This document shows positions 1 to 7,560 of a DNA stretch of 10,022 bases, piece after piece; position 1 is the stretch's first letter, and each line of letters opens with the position of its first letter. The notes below the pieces were generated by a model. That model did not search any database. It was not told the origin of the DNA and saw only the letters and a list, made by a program, of their open reading frames with translations. The position numbers and the translations under genes were made by a program. Location of the stretch: contig NWUY0300049280.1 in the NCBI GenBank assembly GCA_004151065.3, positions 30,097 through 40,118 of the forward strand, read 5' to 3'. The DNA is from Larix sibirica. Lineage: Eukaryota > Streptophyta > Pinopsida > Pinales > Pinaceae.

Positions 1-150
1 CCATCATGAAAACATAATCTTATCATGAGTATCAAGGAACATGACATTATCATACACCATCATTTCCATCATAACATCATGAATATTAAACAACTGCATG
101 CTACCGTGTGCCATCATAAGGTTATAAACTTATAACATCATCATAACCAG
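1..150. repeat. ATCAT-rich low-complexity tract
   Basis: The first 150 bases are dense in CATCAT, ATCATG and ATAACATCAT words without a fixed period. This looks like a degenerate trinucleotide-rich tract, not a clean microsatellite. No open frame of note crosses it. Confidence 0.45.
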
Positions 151-1440
151 GTCTTCCATATTATAGTTTATTATTATCTTTTTACATCCTTTGTTTCAAA
201 TATTGTTTTAAAATACTTTGTTTAAATACTTGCATTTCCTTAAACTAGCTTATTACATTTTTATTATCATGTCAATAGCAAAACATGTTATGAACAATTG
301 TAGAAGCATGTGTACTTGTTGACAAAAATATTACCACACCACAATTTCTTCATTTAATTGTCATACCATATAAGCTAGCTTCCTGTATGAGATAATAACT
401 CTAATAATGTCCATACGGCCATAGTTATAGACACATCTGTTTTTAATGTCTTAATTATCTTTCTTCGCTGTTAGGTTTTGCAGTTCCTATTCCCACATTT
501 TCTCTCTTTTCAAGTCTTTTATTGAAATTTGACGTTATTAAATTAATGGAGGTGAAAATATAACATTGTTAACTTGTTAGCCATTTTAGAGAAGCATGAC
601 CCTCAGGTCAAATCTTCCTAACTGTAGATGTACTATTAAGGAATAGAATGGCCAAAACTATTTCCAAGATAAGCAAAATATTGTTCTTGGAAGTTAGGAT
701 TCCTGTTTGGACAACTAAATTTCCATTCTTCTATTTCAGGGCCATTTTCTTCTGTAGAATGTAGAGCATGAGGAATGAAATCCCCTGCTTTTCTATGGAA
801 GACCTGTTTTCCACACTACTAGCACATGTTTTGGTAACACAGCACCAAGGGCACATCAAGAATAACCACATTAACAATAATGTACACTACTCGGTAAGAT
901 GTGTAACAGTTAAAAGATGTCATGTTAAAACTTGATGTCCTCTTGGAAGCTTTTGATTAAATGAGGCAACAGTTTTAATGGATGAGACTGGAGCAGTAGT
1001 ATTTACATTGCCAATGGAAATCAAGTGTAAGCAGTTATCATTGTGTTAGAAGATTATAATGTGCGAAAGGCAATTTTGGAATTTATCTCAGACTCCATTA
1101 AATCAGTAAGCTTGTTATGGGATCATCTTGTAATATAACAAGAAGGTTAATAATTGCCAAAGTCAAGTAACTTTGGATATATTTATCAATGAACTTCACC
1201 AACTTTCATTAGTGAACAAAATCTCACATAGTTTGGTTTCACATCTATCCTTTATTTCAATTGTTATCTATTTTGATTTATTGTCTGTTTATCCCAGCAA
1301 AATTATAATTCCAATGTACTCATATTGCTATGAGAACACAGTACTCATCATTTCTTACATGGAAGGTAAGGTTTTTCTATATTAAATATTCTTTTAATGC
1401 CATAGAACTATTGATGTCCATGCAATGAATTATTTTGTAG
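151..1440. other. Intergenic or intronic AT-rich DNA, no supported gene
   Basis: About 1.3 kb with stops in all frames at short intervals. The longest open runs are a 70-codon one (1173-1385) and a 55-codon one from ATG 768; neither shows a recognisable domain. Polypyrimidine tracts ending in AG occur (for example TTCTATTTCAG ending at 739), but no convincing exon follows. If the exon-like segments starting at 1441 are real, this stretch could be the upstream intron of that decayed gene. Confidence 0.4.
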
Positions 1441-1632
1441 GAAGCCCAAGGGCCATGATATGCCAACAAGTATTGTAATGAAGGCCCCAAAGCTTTTGTT
1501 CTGTATATGCTATAACAAAAGGCAGACTTGCCTCAGTGCATGCAAGCATTACTTCAGTGCAAGATAACATCAGCTCTGGGGACTCCAAGAATCATTCTAG
1601 CTGTATTTCAAAGGACATGGTACTATCAAGAG
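1441..1632 (+). pseudogene. Decayed exon, tentatively DUF1664-like (upstream segment)
   Basis: The segment follows an acceptor-like TATTTTGTAG ending at 1440 and ends at a donor-like AAGAG|GTATTA, with GT at 1633. The frame ending at that donor is open from 1482 (about 50 codons). It contains the residue pattern S-F-x-x-V-x-x-I-T-K (1491-1520), followed by L-A-S-V and, further on, K-x-H. I recall a very similar pattern, at the same spacing, in the plant DUF1664 family just after its conserved glycine/tryptophan-rich turn. Upstream of 1482 the expected continuation lies in another frame and a TGA sits at 1479, so at least one frameshift is needed. DUF1664 proteins are plant coiled-coil proteins of unknown function with an N-terminal hydrophobic segment. 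The family call rests on memory of the motif; a chance open frame in AT-rich DNA is the alternative. Confidence 0.33.
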
Positions 1633-1847
1633 GTATTACAACATTCTTTTAGAAAGACAACTTCTTTACAGTGACATGGATTGTTTCCTGGATATTCTCA
1701 TTTTTGGGAATCTCTCCTATTGTAGATCTTTAAGATGCTTGCCCACAATTTATGTTTTGAATAGTTTGAAATGAGTTACATCTTATGCCAATGATGCTTA
1801 AAATTTCCTCTTTCAGTCTACAATTTGTACTAAAATCTAAGTTGTAG

Positions 1848-2014
1848 ATCTTAGTAAAGAAACATCTAGGTTACAGTCAAATGTTAATGACATGAACAAC
1901 AACCCAACCTATCTTATAGGTCAAACCAAAGATCTCCTTGAAGGAGTGGATGGTTATGAAAGTACTAGATCTTCTTATTCTAGAAGCTCAGATGCAACAA
2001 CCAAGAAGAAATAA
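1848..2014 (+). pseudogene. Decayed exon, tentatively DUF1664-like coiled coil (downstream segment)
   Basis: An acceptor-like TTGTAG ends at 1847. Joining codon phase 1 at 1632 (AGA G|) to AT CTT at 1848 gives a continuous frame, through R-D-L-S-K-E-x-S-x-L to V-N-D-M and L-I-G, stopping at TAA 2012-2014. Hydrophobic residues fall at exact seven-residue spacing (L, L, M, L, L), as in a coiled coil, although a proline interrupts it. The K-E-x-S-x-L, V-N and I-G signatures sit at nearly the same spacings in DUF1664 proteins as I remember them. After about 1960 the similarity fades in this frame, while the next frame stays open to about 2042, suggesting a frameshift. The two segments support each other through the splice phase. 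Confidence in the coding origin is higher than in the family name. Confidence 0.33.
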
Positions 2015-2131
2015 ATATATCGTCATTGATTGTCCTTTCTAGAACAGTTGAATGTCCTTTCCCCCACATAAATAAATTTATCATCATTGAAATTATTAGT
2101 TAGAACAGTTGATCTGCTGTCTATACAAGTT
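2010..2131. repeat. Imperfect 61-bp tandem duplication
   Basis: Copy 1 (2010-2070) and copy 2 (2071-2131) share AATAAAT-TATC-TCATTGA near their starts and TAGAACAGTTGA further in, all at an offset of exactly 61. The 3' third of the copies has diverged. It overlaps the stop codon of the preceding exon-like segment, so its first copy begins inside the former coding or intron boundary. Confidence 0.5.
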
Positions 2132-2640
2132 GATCAGTTCAACCAAACCCAAGAGCCAAATTTGAGTCCCAAATAGTCTCTTTCAGATTCAGGGAATATA
2201 GATCGTGGAAGAAACAACACCACGGGCCAAGAAGAAAAGTGCATTGTTGTTAGCACAAATTTCCATACCTGTAATAACAATTGAGACTCCTGAAAAATCA
2301 GCGATGGGAATTAGTACAACTTATAGGAAAATTCACCCATTTGTCATCTATGAATCTCCTCTCCGTTTGGGCTGGTGCATGCCAACCTCAAGGGGGTGTC
2401 CCTAATCTTTGTGTACTGCTGTCCAGCCTATAAATCTGTAATAAAAACCAGTATAACAGCATCAAATAATGATCTTTGGCTTGCGATTAAGCTACCAAAG
2501 AGATATAAAAATTGTTTTTTAAGTTTTGTGGTGGAAATTCTTGCATGCAACAATTTTAAATGTAAATGAATGGGAGAAAGATGCTCTAAACGTTAGCTAA
2601 TTATCAAAATAAAGGCCTATTACTTCTAAAATTTCATACA
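2132..2640. other. Unannotated spacer
   Basis: Open runs of about 35 codons lie on + in one frame (2072-2173 and 2177-2281, interrupted by TAG at 2174). Two overlapping 64-66-codon frames lie at 2205-2569. None shows a domain I recognise. TCTCTTTCAG ending at 2185 looks like a splice acceptor. These may be more debris of the gene whose exons lie at 1441-2014, but nothing confirms it. Confidence 0.3.
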
Positions 2641-2818
2641 GGAATATATCAATGCACCAACGAATAAAAAATCTAGAAGATTATCATAGTCAAACTTTGC
2701 TTTGCATTAATCCAAAGGTTGAATACACCAAAGAGACAGTAACAAAGTTGATCTAGTGACTATACCTACACAAAAATAAAGAAGCCGAGAGAGAAATGAA
2801 GAAGAATGCGTCCTCTCT

Positions 2819-2827
2819 CCTTTTATA
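2819..2827 (-). promoter_or_regulatory. TATA box of the candidate LTR
   Basis: The minus-strand reading is TATAAAAGG followed by AGAGAGG and then CT-rich TTCTTCATTTCTCTC, the arrangement of a plant pol II core promoter and leader as seen in LTRs. There is no independent evidence of transcription. Confidence 0.4.
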
Positions 2828-3060
2828 GGTTTCAAACCCTAAATGGTCATGCAATGAATCTCACGCACCTTCTCCAAGTGTCCAAACTTCATCGTGCGCC
2901 TCACCCTTGACCTCGTGTACTTCACTCTGTTGCATGGCTGAGTTAAGGGGAAGAGTTCTGAGTTAAGTAGAGCAAGTTTCATGCATGCTTCCTATTCAAG
3001 TTTAGTTCACCCCAGTCTCCTGCATACTCTCTAATTCCGCCACTTGTCACAACGTAAGAT

Positions 3061-3108
3061 TGCCACATATCGCACATGCATTGATGCCACATGTCACACA
3101 TGCATGGT
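3061..3108. repeat. Two-copy 24-bp tandem repeat with CATGCAT
   Basis: Units start at 3061 and 3085. The first 21 bases, TGCCACATATCGCACATGCAT in the first unit, differ from the second unit at only two positions. It lies in the U3-like part of the candidate LTR. Confidence 0.6.
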
Positions 3109-3143
3109 TCACAGCTAAAAAATGCAAGATAGTTTACATGTCC

Positions 3144-3191
3144 ATGCATGTGCCATGCAAAAACATGCATGTCTATGCATGTGCCATGCAA
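3144..3191. repeat. Exact 17-bp direct repeat, period 31, CATGCATG-rich
   Basis: ATGCATGTGCCATGCAA occurs at 3144-3160 and again at 3175-3191, with another CATGCATG between them. CATGCATG is the core of the plant RY element recognised by B3-domain factors, so a regulatory role in the LTR U3 is conceivable. Simple array expansion is equally possible. Confidence 0.6.
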
Positions 3192-3211
3192 CACCGTGCA
3201 ACTCAAACCCT

Positions 3212-3360
3212 AACTGCTAAAAATAGAAGTATCTTGCATGTCATCTGAAAAAATCTTATTGGAATTGTGAGCTTGCATGGATGCCAAAAGTATGATCATC
3301 TCTGTTATGCAGACCTCTGAACTTTGTCTCATAAAAAATAAGAAAACTGCTAAAAATAGA
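3212..3360. repeat. Exact 16-bp direct repeat pair
   Basis: AACTGCTAAAAATAGA is present at 3212-3227 and 3345-3360, offset 133. A diverged related word (AACAGCTAGAAACAAAG) occurs near 4517, and CTCTGACCTAT occurs near both 3462 and 4566. This suggests the two regions share repeat-derived sequence, though the words are not in collinear order. Confidence 0.45.
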
Positions 3361-3536
3361 CATTTCCTCCAATACTGATGAAAACCCTGTGAAATGTCTT
3401 TGACTCTGAACCTGGATCGTATCACTGGATCAACCTGTCTCTGAACCTTATGGAAACTAACCTCTGACCTATGAAAACTGTCTCTCTGGAACAAGTCTGA
3501 ATACCAGCTAGATAAAATAAGCTGACTTTTAGCCCT

Positions 3537-3562
3537 CCAGATTTGCATATGGGCAAATCTGG
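3537..3562. repeat. Perfect 10-bp inverted repeat near LTR edge
   Basis: CCAGATTTGC (3537-3546) and GCAAATCTGG (3553-3562) are exact reverse complements separated by ATATGG. They sit 9 bases inside the proposed TGTTAAC terminus. Confidence 0.65.
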
Positions 3563-3572
3563 GGGTTAACAG

Positions 3573-3858
3573 TTGTCTAATGATCTAGAGAATGCAGTTG
3601 TCATTGAAGTTGAATGGGTTCTCCGTTTGATCATATCTTATCTCAGAGTTCTGTATTGCCAGACATCAATGGAAATATTGCAAGTGGAAATGAAAACAAT
3701 CAATTGAAAGAGCCAAAACTAGGGTTCCAGATGATAGCATGACCTCATCAGTAGATTATGTAGAGACTGGAATTATCAGAAAATCAAGTAAGAACTCTGA
3801 TTTGATGGACAATTCCATGGAACTAAGTTTTTATTGCTGGCACATGCCTCTGGTTTAA
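3573..3858 (+). pseudogene. Unrecognised frame-broken open segment
   Basis: Three consecutive open runs in successive frames read as one protein-like stretch of about 95 residues if two single-base deletions are assumed. The first run is 3573-3617, the second 3617-3726 and the third 3727-3855, ending at TAA 3856-3858. The shifts fall in short homopolymers (GGG near 3616-3618 and CC near 3727-3728), the usual place for such loss. The composition is soluble and rich in Ser, Asn and Asp, with no transmembrane run and no motif I can name. It abuts the candidate LTR edge at 3571. It could be a host exon or part of a transposon protein; chance is not excluded. Confidence 0.27.
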
Positions 3859-3903
3859 CACTTTACCACCAAATTGCTAGCTCAAAACTCCTAAAAACAA
3901 AGG

Positions 3904-3926
3904 GCGCCTTATGAAGAAAAAGGCGC
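3904..3926. repeat. Perfect 7-bp inverted repeat, GC-rich arms
   Basis: GCGCCTT (3904-3910) and AAGGCGC (3920-3926) flank a 9-base loop in otherwise AT-rich DNA. Function unknown. Confidence 0.4.
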
Positions 3927-3989
3927 TTGAATTCAAACTATGTTGAGACTTACTTTATAAAGTACTTGAAAAAGACAACCATTACATTC

Positions 3990-4413
3990 TAGTCATTTAT
4001 ATATTTGTTGGAAATATATTTTAGGCTTAATTAATAACTAAAAATGGAAAATGTTTAATAAGTAGCATCAAAACTTCAAAAGTGCATAGACCATAACTAA
4101 AGCTTCTTTTTCTGTAGCAGTGGAACTCATCTCAACAATTGTCCAGTTCTAATTACAAAAGCAATATGGCAGTCTAAGTTCCCATCTCTTGGTTGTGCCA
4201 AGGTAGCTCCAATGGTGGAATTCATAAATATGTAAAGGTTTGAGGCAACCAAAAACTTCTAATAATGGAACATACATTTGTTTGTCCCTCAAATCCCCAA
4301 AATTATTTCATTACGACATCTTTCTTTAATAGCTTTTCTATGGACATAGAGATTTTTGCATAGTCTCTTATGAACTTTCTACAGTAACCAATATAGCCTG
4401 AGAACGATTTCAC
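3990..4413 (-). pseudogene. Ty3/gypsy retrotransposon remnant: RT end and RNase H
   Basis: On the minus strand, 4413-4306 reads as 36 codons containing F-S-G-Y-I-G-Y-C-R-K-F-I-R-D-Y-A-K-I and then K-L-L-K-K, before a TAA at 4305-4303. This is the RT thumb/connection block typical of Ty3/gypsy polyproteins (the usual L-G-Y-x-x-Y-Y-R-x-F-I). After a frame change, 4225-4133 reads T-I-G-A-T-L-A-Q with the spacing of the first RNase H strand; the usual D-A-S is N-S-T, so the catalytic Asp is lost. After another frame change, 4115-4068 gives T-E-K-E-A-L-V-M-V-Y-A-L-L, the RNase H T-E-x-E block. Integrase, protease, gag and RT motifs A-C are not found beside it. Similarity stops abruptly near 4414, so the fragment is truncated. 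Clearly non-functional and old. Confidence 0.82.
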
Positions 4414-4419
4414 TTGGAA

Positions 4420-5240
4420 AGGAGTGGTGGCAGGAGACAGGGCTTTGGTCGCTGAAGCTTTTGTTAAAAACTTTTCCTCATGGTGACTGTTTATTGTTTA
4501 CTACACTAAAATTAAAACCCTAACAGCTAGAAACAAAGAGCTTTAAACTACTCTCAACACTGCCACTCTGACCTATAGAAACTGAAACACCACATTGAAA
4601 AAAATATGAACAGCTAAAGCTAAATCGACTATCAAACCTGCTACTGTTTTTTCATTAATTATGGAACAGAAATCTGCTACAGGAAACTCAGGAAACTGCT
4701 TATTTCAAGCACAAAAGGTAAATTGTGACATCTACTCCCAAGCCTTGCTTTTATAATTGAAGCAGAGGGAAACAAGTTACAATCAAAGTGGACTGAAGCA
4801 AACAGTCACTGCCTAAGAGGATGCGCTCAGCTTTCATGAGAAGAAATGCGTGGCTTAGAGCACCCAAGAGCATGCACTATTCTCCTTGGAAAACTTGTCT
4901 AGTCTAATAATGGCAAACACATGCACAATGCCTCCTTGAACTGTTATTTTTTTTACTTATTAACACAAAAAATAGCAATCACACTAAAAATAAGCAAAGA
5001 AATAACTCTATTTTTAAAATTGAGGAGAGTATAGGGAAAATTCCAGATCTGGTGCCTGCATGAATGCACACTCTTCCACTCCACAAAAGGGCAAGCAACA
5101 CGCCTCAGGAAGCTTAACTAGTGCACCCTCAACCTGTACAGTATTGCTGCTGCAGAGCCGCACATTCCTGTGCTAAGCTGCTACAGGAATGCTGAGGAAA
5201 CTTTAGGAGCAATCAGGTGTAACATTCTAGCAATTGCAAA
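4420..5240. other. Unannotated AT-rich spacer with a possible minus-strand TATA
   Basis: There is no frame or motif I can assign. On the minus strand TATAAAAGC (4755-4747), in a context resembling LTR core promoters, is followed by GGCTTGGGAG. Runs of T (near 4947) and A-rich words dominate. It could be diverged LTR or non-coding transposon DNA, but no termini are visible. Confidence 0.3.
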
Positions 5241-5975
5241 TCCTTCAAGAAGAAATAGAGAACGAACACTGTACCCTTCAACTTGCAGTGCAAGGAAGTG
5301 ATCTTAATCAACAACTTATAAAAGCATAAAGAAATAACGGAGAAAACTAGAGATTAAAGTCCAGAAGCCTGTGGCCAAACACGTGAGAGAAAAATACAAA
5401 ATACTCCCATTGGTAGGCTAACTCAAGGAAAAATAAAAAGGCCATTGAAGCAATTCACCCTTGAGATGGGTCCAAGCTAGAAGCTATAGAAGAAATCATG
5501 CAAACAGCCTCCCAACACTATGAAAGGCTTTATTTTGAGTCCTCCAAAAGATCCCGAAGCAACATTTGCTTGTATATCCAACATTCCCAAGCTAATAATT
5601 GAAGAGGAAAAGGTCAATGAATCCAATCGCCCCCGAGGAGGCATGTGAAGTCCTCAAAAGCATAAGGCACTAGGTACTAAAGCATACACAACAAACTTCT
5701 ACATAATTTTTTGGCCAATAATTGAAGAGGAAAAGGTCAATGAATCCAATCGCCCCTGAGGAGGCATTGGAAGCTCTCAAAAGCACAAGGCACTAGGTAC
5801 TGAGGGATACACAACAAACTTCTACATAATGTTTTGGCCAATAATCCAAAAAGACTCTGTGTTTTCTCAACAGCTTAAGGATTAAGAAAAAGGTGGTTGG
5901 CAACTTCAACTCCACCTTCCTAGTTCTCATCCCTAAGTATAAAAACCCTTGAATCTTTAACAGATTTTGCCTTGA
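5240..5975 (+). pseudogene. L1-type LINE ORF2 remnant (pre-RT linker and start of RT)
   Basis: From about 5311 one frame reads Q-L-I-K-A then, past stops, R-L-K-S-R-S-L-W and E-K-N-T-K-Y-S-H. This is the K-S-R-x-x-W-L-x-x-G-D-x-N-T-x-F-F-H block found between the endonuclease and RT of plant L1 elements. It continues as L-E-A-I-E-E-I-M-Q-T-A-x-x-H-Y (5459-5524). After a frame change come N-I-P-K-L-I-x-E-E (about 5580-5608) and K-A-L-G-T-x-x-Y-T-T-N-F-Y (RT entry, usual K-A-P-G-x-D-G). Next is F-W-P-I-I, and finally F-N-S-T-F-L-V-L-I-P-K (5905-5937) followed by N-P, the usual A-x-I-x-L-I-P-K. Stops lie at 5326, 5384, 5414 and 5950, with several frameshifts. No endonuclease and no RT motifs A-D are seen, so both ends are lost. 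Non-functional. Confidence 0.8.
5594..5839 (+). repeat. 123-bp tandem duplication inside the LINE remnant
   Basis: Copies at 5594-5716 and 5717-5839 differ at about 10 positions by my hand count (roughly 92% identity). A third start (AATAAT at 5840) shows the original downstream junction. The period of 41 codons preserves frame. Both copies carry the same out-of-frame transition, with TAG at the same place (AGG CAC TAG), just before the K-A-L-G-T block. Confidence 0.85.
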
Positions 5976-6310
5976 GGTTTCAGTGGGCAAATTTCAATAA
6001 ATGAGGATCAATTGAAGGTATGGTTGAGTTGGAATATGGTCAGGTGCATTCTGGAAATCTTAATGTGTATTGAAACTATATGGCTTGGCTCCTTGAGGGT
6101 TTTGCCTTGACTTTGAGTCGGAGTTTTCCACTTTGAACCTTGGGAGATGTTGGGCGATGTAGCAGGTCAATCACCGATACCACCACTTTGGCTCACTGTA
6201 GGTGGATCTACTTCTCATGCCACAAGCTAGGATGCAAACTTATGTATCTATGCCAGTCACAGGAATCGCGATTTAAATCTGAATCGGTTACTAAACAATC
6301 CGATTCAAAC
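5976..6310. other. Spacer without recognisable content
   Basis: The LINE similarity fades after about 5975. A 64-codon open frame on + at 6140-6334 has no recognisable motif and is probably chance. No RNA gene or repeat structure was seen. Confidence 0.35.
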
Positions 6311-6316
6311 TGTCCC

Positions 6317-6368
6317 GAGTTAAACTCAAGTTGATCGAGTTTGACTCGGTCAACGTGAGTCAAACTCG
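6317..6368. repeat. GAGT/ACTC inverted-repeat cluster with 12-bp perfect hairpin
   Basis: CGAGTTTGACTC (6336-6347) and GAGTCAAACTCG (6357-6368) are exact reverse complements with a 9-base loop. Just upstream, GAGTTAAACTC (6317-6327) is itself near-palindromic, and GAGTTTAACTAG follows near 6389. The variants of one short palindromic word look like a decayed array. Confidence 0.6.
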
Positions 6369-6590
6369 TGATTTAACCAGTCTAGGCGAGTTTAACTAGT
6401 GATTTTATGGAATCCATGACCAGGAAAACTTTAAATGCCCAATTTTGGACTTTTTCATTCTCTTGCTCGTTGAATGTGTTTTCTACTTGCTGGAGGGAAG
6501 GAACAATGACTACTTCTGTTTTCTATTTTGAATATCAATGAAAAATTCTTTTGTAATTCAAAATGTGTATATATTTATTTTTTTGTATTT

Positions 6591-6591
6591 N
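6591..6591. other. Ambiguous base N (assembly mark)
   Basis: A single N sits in T-rich sequence (TTTGTATTT N TTGTACTC). It is either a low-quality base or a joined contig boundary. Confidence 0.9.
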
Positions 6592-6681
6592 TTGTACTCT
6601 GTTCTCGGAATTATTATCTCTATATGAAGGTTTTTGGGTTTTCTCCCTTTTGGGTTTCCCAGGATATAAACTCTTCTGTTA

Positions 6682-6750
6682 TTGTTTTGTGCTTTTTCTT
6701 TCTTCTAGTGATCCTATTTATGCATTTGAATTATTATGCTATGAATGTAT
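6682..6750 (+). repeat. 69-bp exact direct repeat, copy 1
   Basis: Begins TTGTTTTGTGC and ends GAATGTAT. It is identical, base for base, to 7958-8026 (offset 1276). The flanks on both sides differ between the copies. Confidence 0.9.
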
Positions 6751-6885
6751 GAAAAACTAACAGAAACATGTCCCAGACATGTTCCAGTCCAACTGAGGAT
6801 CAAATTGGAGTTGATCAGATGTCAAATCGGCTTGATTGGGACCATATCCAAAGAGGGCGAGTTGTCTCAAGTCTAGGAATGCACC

Positions 6886-6903
6886 CTCTCTCATGAGAGG
6901 GGC
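6886..6903. repeat. Palindrome CTCTCATGAGAG in CCCTCTC/GAGAGGGG context
   Basis: The 12-bp core at 6888-6899 is a perfect palindrome, flanked by CC on the left and GGG on the right. It is the first of three consecutive hairpin-like sequences. Confidence 0.55.
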
Positions 6904-6957
6904 GAACTTGTTGATGTGGCAGCCTATGGTTTGAGGGATGTAAATCCCAAAGAGGGA

Positions 6958-6984
6958 GGGCGCACCTCACGAGACGTGGTGCCC
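6958..6984. repeat. Bulged inverted repeat GGGCGCACC / GGTGCCC
   Basis: GGGCGCACC (6958-6966) pairs with GGTGCCC (6978-6984) if one G in the left arm is bulged. It shares the GCACC word with the neighbouring hairpins. Confidence 0.45.
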
Positions 6985-7053
6985 ATCCCATGAAACCAAC
7001 TCTACAATCAAATCCCCTTTTTCTCTCAAGTCGCTCAATCCATCTTCAGTCAA

Positions 7054-7075
7054 AGATGCACCCCCCTGGGCATCT
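7054..7075. repeat. Inverted repeat AGATGC / GCATCT upstream of TATA
   Basis: AGATGC (7054-7059) and GCATCT (7070-7075) are exact complements, with CCC and GGG inside that extend the stem if one A is bulged. It lies 8 bases before the TATAAAGG box. Confidence 0.45.
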
Positions 7076-7082
7076 CTTTTTC

Positions 7083-7090
7083 TATAAAGG
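7083..7090 (+). promoter_or_regulatory. TATA-box-like TATAAAGG
   Basis: TATAAAGGCAAGC is preceded by a CTTTTTC tract and followed by a CA-rich possible start region. No protein-coding gene follows within the next kilobase, so an LTR or dead promoter is the likelier reading. Confidence 0.35.
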
Positions 7091-7560
7091 CAAGCTCATT
7101 CTTCACCATTTGAGGGAAGGGTGAAACCTCTTCTGGTGTATGTAATCTTTGCTATATTATTTGAGAATGGAATAACGGCTTTGAAGTTCAAGATTGTGTC
7201 ACTTGCAAATGTGTTGATGTTGATTGTTACATATCTAAGGTAACTTGTATCATTTAGTTTTCTTGTATCTCTTTGGTTAAGTGTTGGCCTTTGAAGGGGA
7301 GCTATCTCCTAGTAGTGTAAACGTCAATTCTTGTTTGATTTTAACCTCTTATTGTTTGCTTGTGGTAGATTTCTTTGAGGTACATGTTAATTTGGATAAA
7401 TTGCATGTTTTCAAGCTTTTGTTTCCGGCAACACCACTCTTTTAATCATTTTTTTGTGCAAGATTCTAAGTATGTGCAAGTATCAAGTTTGAAGGAAGGG
7501 TTGAACAAGTAAGCATCCTCCCATATTCAAACACATTTGGGAGCATAGTCCCTCTTAGTT

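Larger units (their letters stand above)
2640..3571 (-). mobile_element. Candidate LTR (minus orientation), left edge uncertain
   Basis: Read on the minus strand, the sequence begins TGTTAACCCCC at 3571, a typical plant LTR start. It runs through about 740 bases of repeat-rich U3-like sequence to TATAAAAGGAGAGAGG (TATA at 2827-2819), then a CT-rich leader and a U5-like AT-rich end. Exon-like plus-strand sequence begins right after 3571, consistent with an insertion edge there. I find no matching TG...CA partner end, primer-binding site or target-site duplication, so the left edge is a guess and a solo or truncated LTR is possible. The neighbouring gypsy remnant has the same orientation, but the purine tract expected just upstream of a 3' LTR is absent, so they may not belong together. 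Confidence 0.3.
6480..6770 (+). mobile_element. Possible LTR R/U5 fragment (Copia-like), low confidence
   Basis: Around 6630-6670 the sequence GGGTTTTCTCCC, TTGGGTTTCCC and then ATAAAC resembles the conserved U5 start of many plant Copia LTRs. It is preceded by AATATCAATGAAAAATTC, a plausible polyadenylation context. No LTR ends or primer-binding site were found, and an unknown base at 6591 lies inside it. Confidence 0.25.
6770..7560 (+). mobile_element. LTR-like segment with hairpin-rich U3 and TATA box
   Basis: Three GC-richer hairpins (6886-6903, 6958-6984, 7054-7075) lie upstream of TATAAAGGCAAGC (7083), followed by a leader and TGGAATAACGG near 7169. That order (structured U3, TATA, R) is typical of plant LTRs. 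No coding frame longer than noise lies here, and no TG...CA ends or target duplication could be located, so the limits are arbitrary. Confidence 0.28.

Noticed and set aside
768-935. 55-codon open frame from ATG 768 with a GTAAGA donor-like site; considered as an upstream exon of the DUF1664-like fossil
   Set aside because: The resemblance needed gaps and selective reading; no fixed-spacing signature was found.
1173-1385. 70-codon open frame on +
   Set aside because: AT-rich, hydrophobic by base composition, no motif, no splice or start context; consistent with chance.
3060-3191. CRISPR-like spacing of short repeats
   Set aside because: Repeats are only 17-24 bp, two copies each and of differing periods, in eukaryotic DNA; ordinary tandem repeats.
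2979-3548. Minus-strand open frames of 75 and 112 codons
   Set aside because: They lie in the repeat-rich LTR-like region; the first is simple translation of the CATGCATG repeats and neither shows a domain.
3205-4590. Shared words (AACCCTAAC-GCTA, CTCTGACCTAT) as evidence for two LTRs of one element
   Set aside because: The words occur in different order and spacing in the two regions, so they are not collinear copies.
6528-6760. Two overlapping open frames of 65-74 codons with hydrophobic translation
   Set aside because: T-rich composition drives the apparent hydrophobicity, they contain an N, and they lie in LTR-like sequence.
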